From the NCBI GenBank assembly GCA_046046245.1, contig JBJOKE010000023.1:1-64000 (forward strand): DNA of 64,000 nucleotides, given 5' to 3'. The notes below the pieces were generated by a model that ran no database searches, was not told the DNA's origin, and saw nothing but the letters and a program-made list of their open reading frames with translations. Position 1 is the stretch's first letter; every line of letters starts with the position of its first letter. This stretch comes from UBA4615 sp046046245 (lineage in GTDB: Bacteria; Pseudomonadota; Gammaproteobacteria; Burkholderiales; Burkholderiaceae_E). Below are positions 1-7,186 of the stretch, piece by piece. The position numbers and the translations under genes were made by a program.

Positions 1-2
1 TG

Positions 3-524
3 CCGGTCGGCATCGTGCTCGCCAGCGCCGTACTCGGCTGGGTGATCGGCGGTGCGCCGACGGCCTGGAATCTGCCGAGTCGGGGCGATGGCATGGTCGA
101 GGGCGGGGCGGCGGTGACGCCCGAGTTCATGGCGGTGCTGCTCGGACTGGTCTTTTACACCGCGTCGTTCGTCGCGGAGGTGGTGCGCGCCGGCATCCAG
201 TCTGTTTCACACGGCCAGGTGGAGGCGGCCTCGAGCCTCGGGCTGTCCAAGGGGCAATCGATGCGGCTGGTCATCCTGCCGCAGGCGCTGCGCGTGATCA
301 TCCCGCCGATGACCAGCCAGTACCTGAACCTCACGAAGAACTCGTCGCTCGCGGTCGCGATCGGCTACCCGGACCTGGTCGCGGTGGCGAACACCACGAT
401 GAACCAGACCGGCCAGGCGATCGAGGCGATCGCGATCCTGATGGCGGTCTACCTGACGATCAGCCTCGCGATCTCGCTGCTGATGAACTGGTACAACGAC
501 CGCGTCCGGCTGGTCGAGCGATAG
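3..524 (+). CDS. aapQ: General amino-acid ABC transporter permease AapQ (5' truncated by window edge)
   Basis: Only the C-terminal 173 residues are present; the reading frame is open back to the first bases of the window, so the true start lies upstream. The fragment has hydrophobic membrane segments and the inner-membrane permease EAA loop (EAASSLGL followed by VILPQALR), which contacts the ATPase. It ends with the typical polar tail NWYNDRVRLVER. The next two genes are the partner permease AapM and ATPase AapP, so this is the first permease of an aapJQMP-type importer for polar amino acids; the binding-protein gene aapJ should lie just upstream. A Glt/His-type permease is the alternative, but AapP similarity favours Aap. 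Confidence 0.85.
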   Translation, partial: PVGIVLASAVLGWVIGGAPTAWNLPSRGDGMVEGGAAVTPEFMAVLLGLVFYTASFVAEVVRAGIQSVSHGQVEAASSLGLSKGQSMRLVILPQALRVIIPPMTSQYLNLTKNSSLAVAIGYPDLVAVANTTMNQTGQAIEAIAILMAVYLTISLAISLLMNWYNDRVRLVER

Positions 525-533
525 GAGACGGCG

Positions 534-1649
534 ATGGCGGACGGAACCCTCTCCACGCACGTGCCGACGGCAGCCCAGCCGCGGCCGCAGGCGACCGGCG
601 GCCCGATCGGCTGGCTGCGTGCCAACCTCTTCTCCAGCATCGGCAACACCCTCATCACGCTGGTCACCCTCGCGGTGCTCGCGTGGATCGTGCCCAAGGC
701 GCTGAGCTGGCTCGTGTTCAACGCGGTCTGGGGCGCGCAGCCGGCCTCGGCCTGCGACGCCGTGCGCGGACAGGGCGCCTGCTGGGCGGTGGTCTGGGAG
801 AAGATGCGGTTCATGCTCTTCGGCGTCTACCCGTTCGACGAGCAGTGGCGCCCCGGCCTGGTCATCGCGATCCTCTGCAGCCTGCTCGTCGTCTCGGCGC
901 TCAAGGCCTTCTGGCGGCCGTCGCTGATCGCGATCTGGATCGTCGGCATCGTGCTGTCGTTCTGGCTGATGGGCGGCGGCTTCGGCCTCACGCCGGTCCG
1001 CACCGAGCAGTGGGGCGGCCTGCCCGTCACGCTGATCCTCGCGATCTTCGGCATCGGCTTCGCGTTCCCGCTCGGCATCGTGCTGGCGCTGGGCCGGCGC
1101 TCCAGGCTGCCGATCGTGCGCTCGTTCTCGATCCTCTACATCGAGCTGGTGCGCGGCGTGCCGCTGATCACCGTGCTGTTCATGGCGAGCGTGATGTTCG
1201 CGCTGCTGCTGCCCGAGGGCATGCGGATCGACGTGCTGCTGCGCGCGCAGATCGCGGTGATCCTGTTCGTCGCGGCCTACCTCGCGGAATCCGTGCGCGG
1301 CGGCCTTCAGGCGGTGCCCAAGGGCCAGTACGAGGCCGCGGAGGCCCTCGGCCTGCCCTACTGGCGGTCGATGGGCCTGGTGATCCTGCCGCAGGCGCTG
1401 CGCATCTCGATCCCGCCGATCGTCAACAGCTTCATCTCGCTGTTCAAGGACACCTCGCTGGTGGTGATCATCTCGATCTTCGACTTCGCCTACGCGGTGA
1501 AGAAGTCGGTCGAGACCGACATCTCGTGGAAGAAGTACTTCATCGAGGCCTTCCTGTTCTCGATCGTCGTCTACTGGATCTTCTGCTACGCGATGTCGAA
1601 GTACAGCCAGTGGCTGGAGCGCGACCTCGCCCGCGGCCAGCGCCGCTGA
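534..1649 (+). CDS. aapM: General amino-acid ABC transporter permease AapM
   Basis: 371-residue inner-membrane permease, the second half of the Aap heterodimeric channel. About 30 polar residues precede the first membrane segment (near residues 33-55). A long insert around residues 60-100 separates it from the later helices, as is usual for AapM. The EAA loop (YEAAEALGLPYWRS, then LVILPQALRISIPP) lies near residue 270. The start at 534 is 9 bases after the aapQ stop and follows a GGAGA ribosome-binding site. The gene is co-transcribed with aapQ and aapP. Membership of the Aap group is clear from length and neighbours; the substrate range is inferred. Confidence 0.9.
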   Translation: MADGTLSTHVPTAAQPRPQATGGPIGWLRANLFSSIGNTLITLVTLAVLAWIVPKALSWLVFNAVWGAQPASACDAVRGQGACWAVVWEKMRFMLFGVYPFDEQWRPGLVIAILCSLLVVSALKAFWRPSLIAIWIVGIVLSFWLMGGGFGLTPVRTEQWGGLPVTLILAIFGIGFAFPLGIVLALGRRSRLPIVRSFSILYIELVRGVPLITVLFMASVMFALLLPEGMRIDVLLRAQIAVILFVAAYLAESVRGGLQAVPKGQYEAAEALGLPYWRSMGLVILPQALRISIPPIVNSFISLFKDTSLVVIISIFDFAYAVKKSVETDISWKKYFIEAFLFSIVVYWIFCYAMSKYSQWLERDLARGQRR

Positions 1650-1682
1650 CCCCCTGCCCGCACACGTCCCCGGAGCCCCGCC

Positions 1683-2453
1683 ATGAGCGCACAGCCCCAG
1701 TCGAAGCCCGCCGACGGCCGTCCCGCGATCGAGATCAAGGGCCTGAACAAGTGGTACGGCGACTTCCACGTGCTGAAGAACGTGGACCTCACCGTCGCCC
1801 GCGGCGAGAAGATCGTGATCTGCGGGCCCTCGGGCTCGGGCAAGTCGACGCTGATCCGCACGATCAACCGCCTCGAGCAGCACCAGCAGGGCAGCATCGT
1901 CGTCAACGGCATCGAACTCACCGACGACATCAAGAACATCGACACCATCCGCTCCGACGTCGGCATGGTGTTCCAGCACTTCAACCTGTTCCCGCACCTG
2001 ACCGTGCTCGACAACTGCACGCTCGCGCCGATCTGGGTGCGCAAGCAGGCGAAGGCGCAGGCCGAGGCGACGGCGATGAAGTTCCTGGAGCGGGTGAAGA
2101 TCGCCGAGCAGGCGCCTAAGTATCCCGGTCAGCTGTCGGGCGGCCAGCAGCAGCGCGTGGCGATCGCGCGCGCGCTGTGCATGACGCCGTCGATCATGCT
2201 GTTCGACGAGCCCACCTCCGCGCTCGATCCCGAGATGGTCAAGGAGGTCCTCGACACGATGATCGACCTCGCGAAGGAAGGCATGACGATGCTGTGCGTG
2301 ACCCACGAGATGGGGTTCGCGCGCGCGGTCGCCGACCGGGTCATCTTCATGGACCGCGGCGAGATCGTCGAGCAGAACACGCCCGAGGCGTTCTTCAGCA
2401 ACCCGCAGAACGAACGCAGCAGGCAGTTCCTCAGCCAGATCCTCGATCGCTGA
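1683..2453 (+). CDS. aapP: General amino-acid ABC transporter ATP-binding protein AapP
   Basis: 256-residue cytoplasmic ABC ATPase that energises the AapQM permease. Walker A is GPSGSGKST (near residue 50), the Q-loop follows in [12 protein letters not shown], the signature is [15 protein letters not shown] and Walker B is [14 protein letters not shown] with the switch histidine in VTHEMGFA. The stretch [20 protein letters not shown] is typical of the polar amino-acid group. A GC-rich hairpin follows the stop, consistent with the end of the operon. Confidence 0.93.
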   Translation: MSAQPQSKPADGRPAIEIKGLNKWYGDFHVLKNVDLTVARGEKIVICGPSGSGKSTLIRTINRLEQHQQGSIVVNGIELTDDIKNIDTIRSDVGMVFQHFNLFPHLTVLDNCTLAPIWVRKQAKAQAEATAMKFLERVKIAEQAPKYPGQLSGGQQQRVAIARALCMTPSIMLFDEPTSALDPEMVKEVLDTMIDLAKEGMTMLCVTHEMGFARAVADRVIFMDRGEIVEQNTPEAFFSNPQNERSRQFLSQILDR

Positions 2454-2477
2454 GGACCGGGCCGCGAGCCCGGATCC
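2454..2477 (+). terminator. Candidate terminator hairpin after aapP
   Basis: Immediately after the aapP stop, CCGGGC (2457-2462) pairs with GCCCGG (2468-2473) around a 5-base loop. Three further pairs extend it (GGA with TCC, one bulged base). There is no T tract, so this is a likely but unproven terminator between the convergent aapP and beta-propeller genes. Confidence 0.4.
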
Positions 2478-2513
2478 CGCCGCCGCCACGGTCCCCGCAC
2501 GGCGGCCGGCGGG

Positions 2514-4598
2514 TCACCACGGTGCGCCGACGTACCGGCCGTCGTACCAGAGCCACGCCGTGTCGCCGACGTCGAGCGCGCGGTCGAAGGCCGCGGCGAC
2601 CGGATCGCGCGTCGCCCAGGGCAGGGTGCCGACGGTGGCCGCGCCCGGCGCGTCGATCGGCCCGCGCTCGACGAGCGCCGGCGTGGCGGGATCGACCTCG
2701 AAGCGGAATGCCGCGAGCCGGCTGAACGCGCGCCAGCGTGCGGCCGCGGGCGGCGTCGCGCCGTCGTCGAGCGGCGGCCCCGAGTGCTCGGCCACCGGCA
2801 GCGCGATCCGCCAGCGGCCCGCCACCGCGCGCAGCATCGCGCCGTGCGGCGAGGTGTCGACCGCCGAACGGCTGCCGGCGCCGCCGATCACGCGGCGCGC
2901 GCGCTCCCGCGGCCGCGCCGGGTCGGAGACGTCGATCAGCGTCACCAGCACGCCGGTCCGCAGGTCGATGCCGCCGAACTCGACGGTGTCATGGCCCACG
3001 CCGAGCAGCAGGTCCGCCGACAGCGGATACAGCCGGTCCGCGAAGCCGGGCACCTCGAGCGCGCCGAGCAGCCTGGGATCGCGCGGGTCGGCCAGGTCGA
3101 GCACGAACAGCGGATCGGTGCGGCGGAAGGTCACCGCGTAGCCGCGTGCGCCGACGAACCGGACGCCGTGGACCTGCTCCCCGGGCTTGCCGATCGGCGC
3201 CGGGCGGCGTTCGTTCGGCAGCGTGGCGACCATCGTCAGCAGGCCGTCGCCGCGGTCCTCGAGCACGGTGAGGCGCGCGGGGCTGGCGTCCGGCGCGGCC
3301 CATCGGTCACGCTGCGTGAGGACCCGCAGCCAGCGGCCGTCGGCCGACAGCGCGAACCGCGCGGCGTCGGCCGCGGACCCGCCGAGCGTGCCGGGCACCG
3401 AGCCCGAGCCGCGATACTCGATCGCGCCCGAGCCGAGCGCGAAGCGGTGCAGGTCGGTCACCGGCTCGCCAGGCCGCAGCACCTGCGCGACGCCGGAGGC
3501 GGCGGCCACCGGCACCGGCATGCCGGCCGAGGGCCAGCGCGTGGTCGCCAGCACCAGCGACTCGGGGGTCAGGTGGACCGTGTCGACCGCGCTCGCCACG
3601 CAGCGGGCACGCGGCGCGGCGAGCGGATCGGCGAGGTCGACCGCCAGCACCGTGGTCAGCGTCGCGCCCGGCGCGGGCGACGCCGGCTGCGCCAGGCAGG
3701 CGCCGGCGGCGACCGCCGGGCCCGCCGCGCGCCCGTCGACGAGGCGGCGCGGCAGCACCGCGTCGCCCCGCAGCGCATCGAGCCAGCGCTGGTTGACCGA
3801 CGGATCGGACCAGCTCCAGTCGAAGCCCTCGAAGGTCGGCCGGTGGCGCGTGACCACCCACAGCGTGCCGTCGACGCGCCGGGTCGCGACCGGTTCGCCG
3901 TCGAACTCGATCGCATGGAGCCGCCGCGGCGCCGTCGGGTCGGCCGAGACGATCCACAGCACGGTGGCGGTGGCGACCGCGGCGCAGCACGGCCCGGTCG
4001 CGAAGGTGCCGACGGGAGGTATCGCAGCGGCACCGACGTCGCCGGCGCCACCACGGCGGGCCACCAGCACGAGGCGCGCGCGCGGGGCATCGACGAACAG
4101 GCCGTCGAAGCGCAGCGCGGGGTCGAGCGCGAGCTCGCCGGCGGCATCGAGCCGGGTGCCGCCCGCGGCGACGCGGTGAGCGCGCAGCCGCTGCGCGCCG
4201 TCGGCGAGCGGCGGGGTCAGCGCCCACGCGGTCCCGTCGTCGACCCGCACGACGTCGTCCTCGTCGACGCCGGCTTCCTGGACCACCGTCGTCGAGGCCA
4301 TCGGGGTCGACGTGCCGGTCGCGGCCTGTAGCGTGCCCGCGGCGGCGCGGACCGCCGTGCCCGACAGCGCGAACGCGTCGGCGCCGGCGGCAGCGGTGCG
4401 GCCGGCCTTCAGCCGCGCGCGCCAGTCGGCGACCAGCGCCGCCTCGTCGGTGGGCACCAGCGCGGCGGCGAGCCCGGGATCCGGCGCGGCCGGGGAGGTC
4501 GGGTCCGCCGAGCCGCCGCCGCCACAGGCGACGACGAGCAGGCCGGCGAGGACCGCGGCGATCGGACCGCGTGCGCGGCGGTTCGGACGGGCGTGCAT
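2514..4598 (-). CDS. Beta-propeller domain lipoprotein (COG4880-like)
   Basis: 694-residue exported protein. The chosen start (4598) gives a basic N terminus, a hydrophobic core and a lipobox ending at Cys25 (LLVVAC), so it should be a lipoprotein; an upstream in-frame start would spoil this signal. The mature part carries the family hallmark QEAGVDEDDVVRVDDGTAW near residues 95-115, followed by repeated WVV/RLHAIE and LSVLDLADP-like blade motifs. This matches the secreted beta-propeller family (Pfam Beta_propel). No enzymatic function is established for the family. It is divergent from the DUF6502 gene and shares a palindrome-rich upstream region with it. Confidence 0.8.
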   Translation of the reverse strand: MHARPNRRARGPIAAVLAGLLVVACGGGGSADPTSPAAPDPGLAAALVPTDEAALVADWRARLKAGRTAAAGADAFALSGTAVRAAAGTLQAATGTSTPMASTTVVQEAGVDEDDVVRVDDGTAWALTPPLADGAQRLRAHRVAAGGTRLDAAGELALDPALRFDGLFVDAPRARLVLVARRGGAGDVGAAAIPPVGTFATGPCCAAVATATVLWIVSADPTAPRRLHAIEFDGEPVATRRVDGTLWVVTRHRPTFEGFDWSWSDPSVNQRWLDALRGDAVLPRRLVDGRAAGPAVAAGACLAQPASPAPGATLTTVLAVDLADPLAAPRARCVASAVDTVHLTPESLVLATTRWPSAGMPVPVAAASGVAQVLRPGEPVTDLHRFALGSGAIEYRGSGSVPGTLGGSAADAARFALSADGRWLRVLTQRDRWAAPDASPARLTVLEDRGDGLLTMVATLPNERRPAPIGKPGEQVHGVRFVGARGYAVTFRRTDPLFVLDLADPRDPRLLGALEVPGFADRLYPLSADLLLGVGHDTVEFGGIDLRTGVLVTLIDVSDPARPRERARRVIGGAGSRSAVDTSPHGAMLRAVAGRWRIALPVAEHSGPPLDDGATPPAAARWRAFSRLAAFRFEVDPATPALVERGPIDAPGAATVGTLPWATRDPVAAAFDRALDVGDTAWLWYDGRYVGAPW

Positions 4599-4650
4599 GG
4601 TTCGGCTCCGTGACCGGCCCCGACCGCGGCGGCGCCGAGCGGTCATTGGC

Positions 4651-4686
4651 CGGGAATTTTTCCCGACTGGGATGAGATCCCAGTCG
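4651..4686. promoter_or_regulatory. Two abutting palindromes in a divergent promoter region
   Basis: CGGGAA, three T, TTCCCG occupies 4651-4665. It runs straight into a larger perfect palindrome at 4664-4686 with arms CGACTGGGAT and ATCCCAGTCG around GAG. The pair lies between the starts of the beta-propeller gene (4598, leftward) and the DUF6502 gene (4741, rightward), just upstream of a plausible -35 for the latter. This is the arrangement expected of a shared operator. The binding protein is unknown. Confidence 0.5.
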
Positions 4687-4716
4687 TTGCGGAGCCGTCA
4701 AGCCCCGGGGTACCAT
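4687..4716 (+). promoter_or_regulatory. Putative sigma-70 promoter for the DUF6502 gene
   Basis: TTGCGG at 4687-4692, an 18-base spacer, then TACCAT at 4711-4716, 24 bases before the ATG at 4741. The -35 begins directly after the 23-base palindrome, so a bound regulator would affect it. Based on hexamer resemblance only. Confidence 0.35.
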
Positions 4717-4740
4717 CGGCGTGACCGTCGTCACGAACGC

Positions 4741-5559
4741 ATGCCCGCGCCGCCTTCCCCGACCGCTCCGAGCACCACCGACCCTCGCCAGCAGGCGATG
4801 CTGCGGCTGCTCGAGCCGCTCGCTCGCCTCGCGCTCGCGCAGGGCCTGACGCTGCAGCCGATGGCCGAGCTGCTCAAGCTCGCGCTGGTCTCGGCCGCCC
4901 GCCGCGACGAGCCGGACGCATCGATGTCGCGACTCGCGGTGCGCACCGGCGTGCACCGCAAGGACCTGCGGCGGATCGCCGAGCGCCCGGTGCCGCGGCC
5001 CACCCGCGCCCCGGCACCGGAAGTGTTCGCGCGCTGGCTCGCCGACCCGGCCTACCTGACCGCGCGCGGCCGGCCGCGGGTGCTGACGCGGGTCGCGGCG
5101 CCGGGCGGCGGCCCGTCGTTCGAGGCGCTGTCGGCCTCGGTCACCACCGACGTCCACCCGCGCGCGGTGCTCGACGAGCTGCTGCGCCTGGGCCTCGTCG
5201 AGCTCGACGACCGCGACCGCGTACGGCTCGTCGCGGCGGCCTACGTGCCGGCCGGCGACCGCGCCGACATGCTGCGCATCCTCGCCGACAACGTCGGCGA
5301 CCACCTCGACGCCGCGACCGCGAACCTGCGCGCCGGCGGCGAGCGTCACCTCGAGCAGGCGGTGTTCTCGGACGGGCTGTCGGCCGAGTCGGCCGAGGCC
5401 TTCAACCGCGCGACCCGCCGCGCCTGGGAGCGGATCCGTGAGGACCTCATGCCGGTGCTGCAGCACCTCTACGACGGCGACCGCAGGCGCGGCGCGTCGA
5501 CCGGCCACCGCGTGCGGCTCGGCGTCTACGGCTACGTCGAGGCGGACCGGGATGGGTGA
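4741..5559 (+). CDS. DUF6502 family protein
   Basis: 272-residue cytoplasmic protein with no signal peptide or membrane segment. Residues about 20-90 resemble a small helical, winged-helix-like region (LLEPLARLALAQGLTLQPMAELLKLA, then SRLAVRTGVHRKDLRRI), and a second helical block includes VLDELLRLGLVELDDRDRVRL. I take it to be DUF6502, a family of unknown function that looks DNA-binding; that reading is inference. Start at 4741 is the first ATG after the promoter region. The stop overlaps the start of the following lipoprotein gene by 8 bases, so the two are translationally linked. Confidence 0.7.
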   Translation: MPAPPSPTAPSTTDPRQQAMLRLLEPLARLALAQGLTLQPMAELLKLALVSAARRDEPDASMSRLAVRTGVHRKDLRRIAERPVPRPTRAPAPEVFARWLADPAYLTARGRPRVLTRVAAPGGGPSFEALSASVTTDVHPRAVLDELLRLGLVELDDRDRVRLVAAAYVPAGDRADMLRILADNVGDHLDAATANLRAGGERHLEQAVFSDGLSAESAEAFNRATRRAWERIREDLMPVLQHLYDGDRRRGASTGHRVRLGVYGYVEADRDG

Positions 5560-5965
5560 CGCCGCCCTCGCCCGCGTCGCCGCGCGGCTCGTGGCGGCGT
5601 GCCTGGCCCTCGTGCTCGCCGCCTGCGGCCCGGGCACCGGCGGCACCGGCCTGCCGCCCGGCGACGGCACCCCCACCGCCTCGACCGGAACCGCGCCGTC
5701 GTCGACCGCGCCGTCGTCGACCGTGCCGTCGTCGACCGCGCCGGCGCTCGTCGCGCCGCTGCCCGATCGCGCCCCCGACCTCGCCGGCCCGATCGAGTCG
5801 GCCGACGCCGACGCACTGACGATCGCAGGCACCCGGCTGCCGCGCGCATCGGTCTCGCTGCGCGACGCTGCCGGCGCGCCGCTGGCCGACGACGCGGCGC
5901 AGGCCGGTCGCCCCGCCCGCGCCTGGCGCGCGGGCGAGGGCTGGCTGGTCGCGCTCGGGGGCTGA
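5552..5965 (+). CDS. Small Ser/Thr/Pro-rich lipoprotein, co-translated with DUF6502 protein
   Basis: 137 residues. A signal peptide ends in a lipobox LAAC at Cys25, so it is predicted to be a lipoprotein. Residues about 45-68 are a low-complexity PSSTA linker built from three 15-base direct repeats. The rest (about residues 75-137) looks like one small beta-rich domain (AGPIESADADALTIAGTRL), reminiscent of DUF5666-type domains but too short to be sure. The ATG lies inside the last codons of the DUF6502 gene. Function unknown; the pairing suggests a shared role at the envelope. Confidence 0.65.
   Translation: MGDAALARVAARLVAACLALVLAACGPGTGGTGLPPGDGTPTASTGTAPSSTAPSSTVPSSTAPALVAPLPDRAPDLAGPIESADADALTIAGTRLPRASVSLRDAAGAPLADDAAQAGRPARAWRAGEGWLVALGG
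5695..5739 (+). repeat. Three in-frame 15-bp tandem repeats
   Basis: GCCGTCGTCGACCGC is repeated at 5695, 5710 and 5725, with one base change in the middle copy. Each unit encodes five residues (PSSTA or PSSTV), making a flexible linker behind the lipoprotein anchor. Copy number may vary between strains. Confidence 0.85.
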
Positions 5966-5977
5966 GGCGCGCGCCGC

Positions 5978-5997
5978 CGCACGCTCGGCCGCGTGCG
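5978..5997. terminator. Bidirectional terminator hairpin candidate
   Basis: CGCACGC (5978-5984) and GCGTGCG (5991-5997) pair around TCGGCC between two convergent genes. There is no T tract on either side. Confidence 0.35.
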
Positions 5998-6024
5998 CGC
6001 CGCACCGCGGACGGGACCGGCGTG

Positions 6025-7068
6025 CTAGAAGCGGAAGGTGGCGCCTACGGTCGGGCCGCCGAGCGTCAGCCGCCGGAACACCTCGCGCCGCTCGTCGCGG
6101 ATCTCGAGGTGCCGCCACGCCACCAGCACCTCGCCCCAGGAGAAGCGGCGGCTCGCGCCGAAGAAGGCCTGCCAGGTGAGGTCGGACGAGCCCGCGCCGA
6201 CGTCGACGTGCCACGGGAACGCCCAGTGCTCGTCGAGCTGCCAGCGGCCGCGCAAGCCGACGACGGCGTCGAGCGGCCGGCGCGTGACGCTCGTCGAGCC
6301 CGAACGCGCCAGCACCGGCGTGCCGTCGGGCAGCGCGACCGAGGCCGACAGGCTCCAGTCGAGGTCGGCGCCGAGGCGCGCCGCGCGCAGGCCGGCGACG
6401 CCGTCGATCCGGTAGCGCTCGGTCTCGACGAGCGAGTGCCCGCCCATCAGGGTCACGATCGAGGCGCGCAGCGTCGTCCGGGTGTCGGTCTGCGTGCCGA
6501 GGCTCGCTGCGGGCAGGCGGTCGCCACCGACCGAGACGCCGTTGATGCGGCTCGCCTCGCCGCTCGCCGACAGGCCGATGTAGTCGGCGAGGACCGACCA
6601 CGGACCGCGGCGCGCCTCGCCGGCCAGCATCAGCGCGAAGTTCAGCCGCGTCAGGTAGTCGTTCGGGCCGATCTCGGTCTCGATCAGCCCGTCGAGCAGG
6701 CCGCCGCCGGTGCCGCCGCCCCCTCCCGTGCCGCCCCCACCGGTACCGCCGCCGCCTCCGACCGGAGGCACCGGCAGGTTCAGGTGGGCGTTCACCGTCG
6801 GCAGCCAGACGTACGGCGTCACGGAGAAGCGCCAGGGCTCGGGCGCGAGACCTCGCTGGACCGATGCGCTCGACACGGTCGACGCGTTCGTCGCATCGTC
6901 CGCCGGCCGCGGGCCGCCGGGCGTCTGCGCGAGCGCCGGGAACGCGCCGCCGAGCGCCAGCGCGGCGACCGCGATCAGCCGGGCACGCGGCGATGCGCGC
7001 CGGCGCCAGCGGGAGCGCTCGGCGGGCGCGGGACGGGCGGCTCGGGCGGCGGCGGACGGGAACGGCAT
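6025..7068 (-). CDS. Outer-membrane beta-barrel protein with glycine-rich loop
   Basis: 347-residue exported protein. The start at 7068 follows GAGGAG and gives a long basic signal peptide ending near LGGAFPALAQ. From WRFSVTPYVWLPTV onward the sequence alternates polar and aromatic residues as in an outer-membrane barrel, and it ends in Phe (GATFRF), the usual BAM recognition residue. Between two early strands, around residues 100-120, is a tract of almost pure Gly and Thr, probably a surface loop. No enzymatic motif is visible. It may be a small porin-like or structural protein; the precise family is not recognised. Confidence 0.7.
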   Translation of the reverse strand: MPFPSAAARAARPAPAERSRWRRRASPRARLIAVAALALGGAFPALAQTPGGPRPADDATNASTVSSASVQRGLAPEPWRFSVTPYVWLPTVNAHLNLPVPPVGGGGGTGGGGTGGGGGTGGGLLDGLIETEIGPNDYLTRLNFALMLAGEARRGPWSVLADYIGLSASGEASRINGVSVGGDRLPAASLGTQTDTRTTLRASIVTLMGGHSLVETERYRIDGVAGLRAARLGADLDWSLSASVALPDGTPVLARSGSTSVTRRPLDAVVGLRGRWQLDEHWAFPWHVDVGAGSSDLTWQAFFGASRRFSWGEVLVAWRHLEIRDERREVFRRLTLGGPTVGATFRF

Positions 7069-7186
7069 CGGGGTCTCCTCGGCATCCGCGCGCGCGGTCC
7101 GTGCCGCGCGCGGGGCCGGCCGAGTATAGGCGCCGCCTCGCCCCGTTTCCGGCGCGCGCCGCTGCCCTCTCGGGCAGCGCCGCGCG

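Noticed and set aside
207..2489. A 760-codon open frame on the minus strand over the aap genes
   Set aside because: It is antisense to aapQMP, rich in Arg/Asp/His as expected from reading high-GC genes on the wrong strand, and has no recognisable motif.
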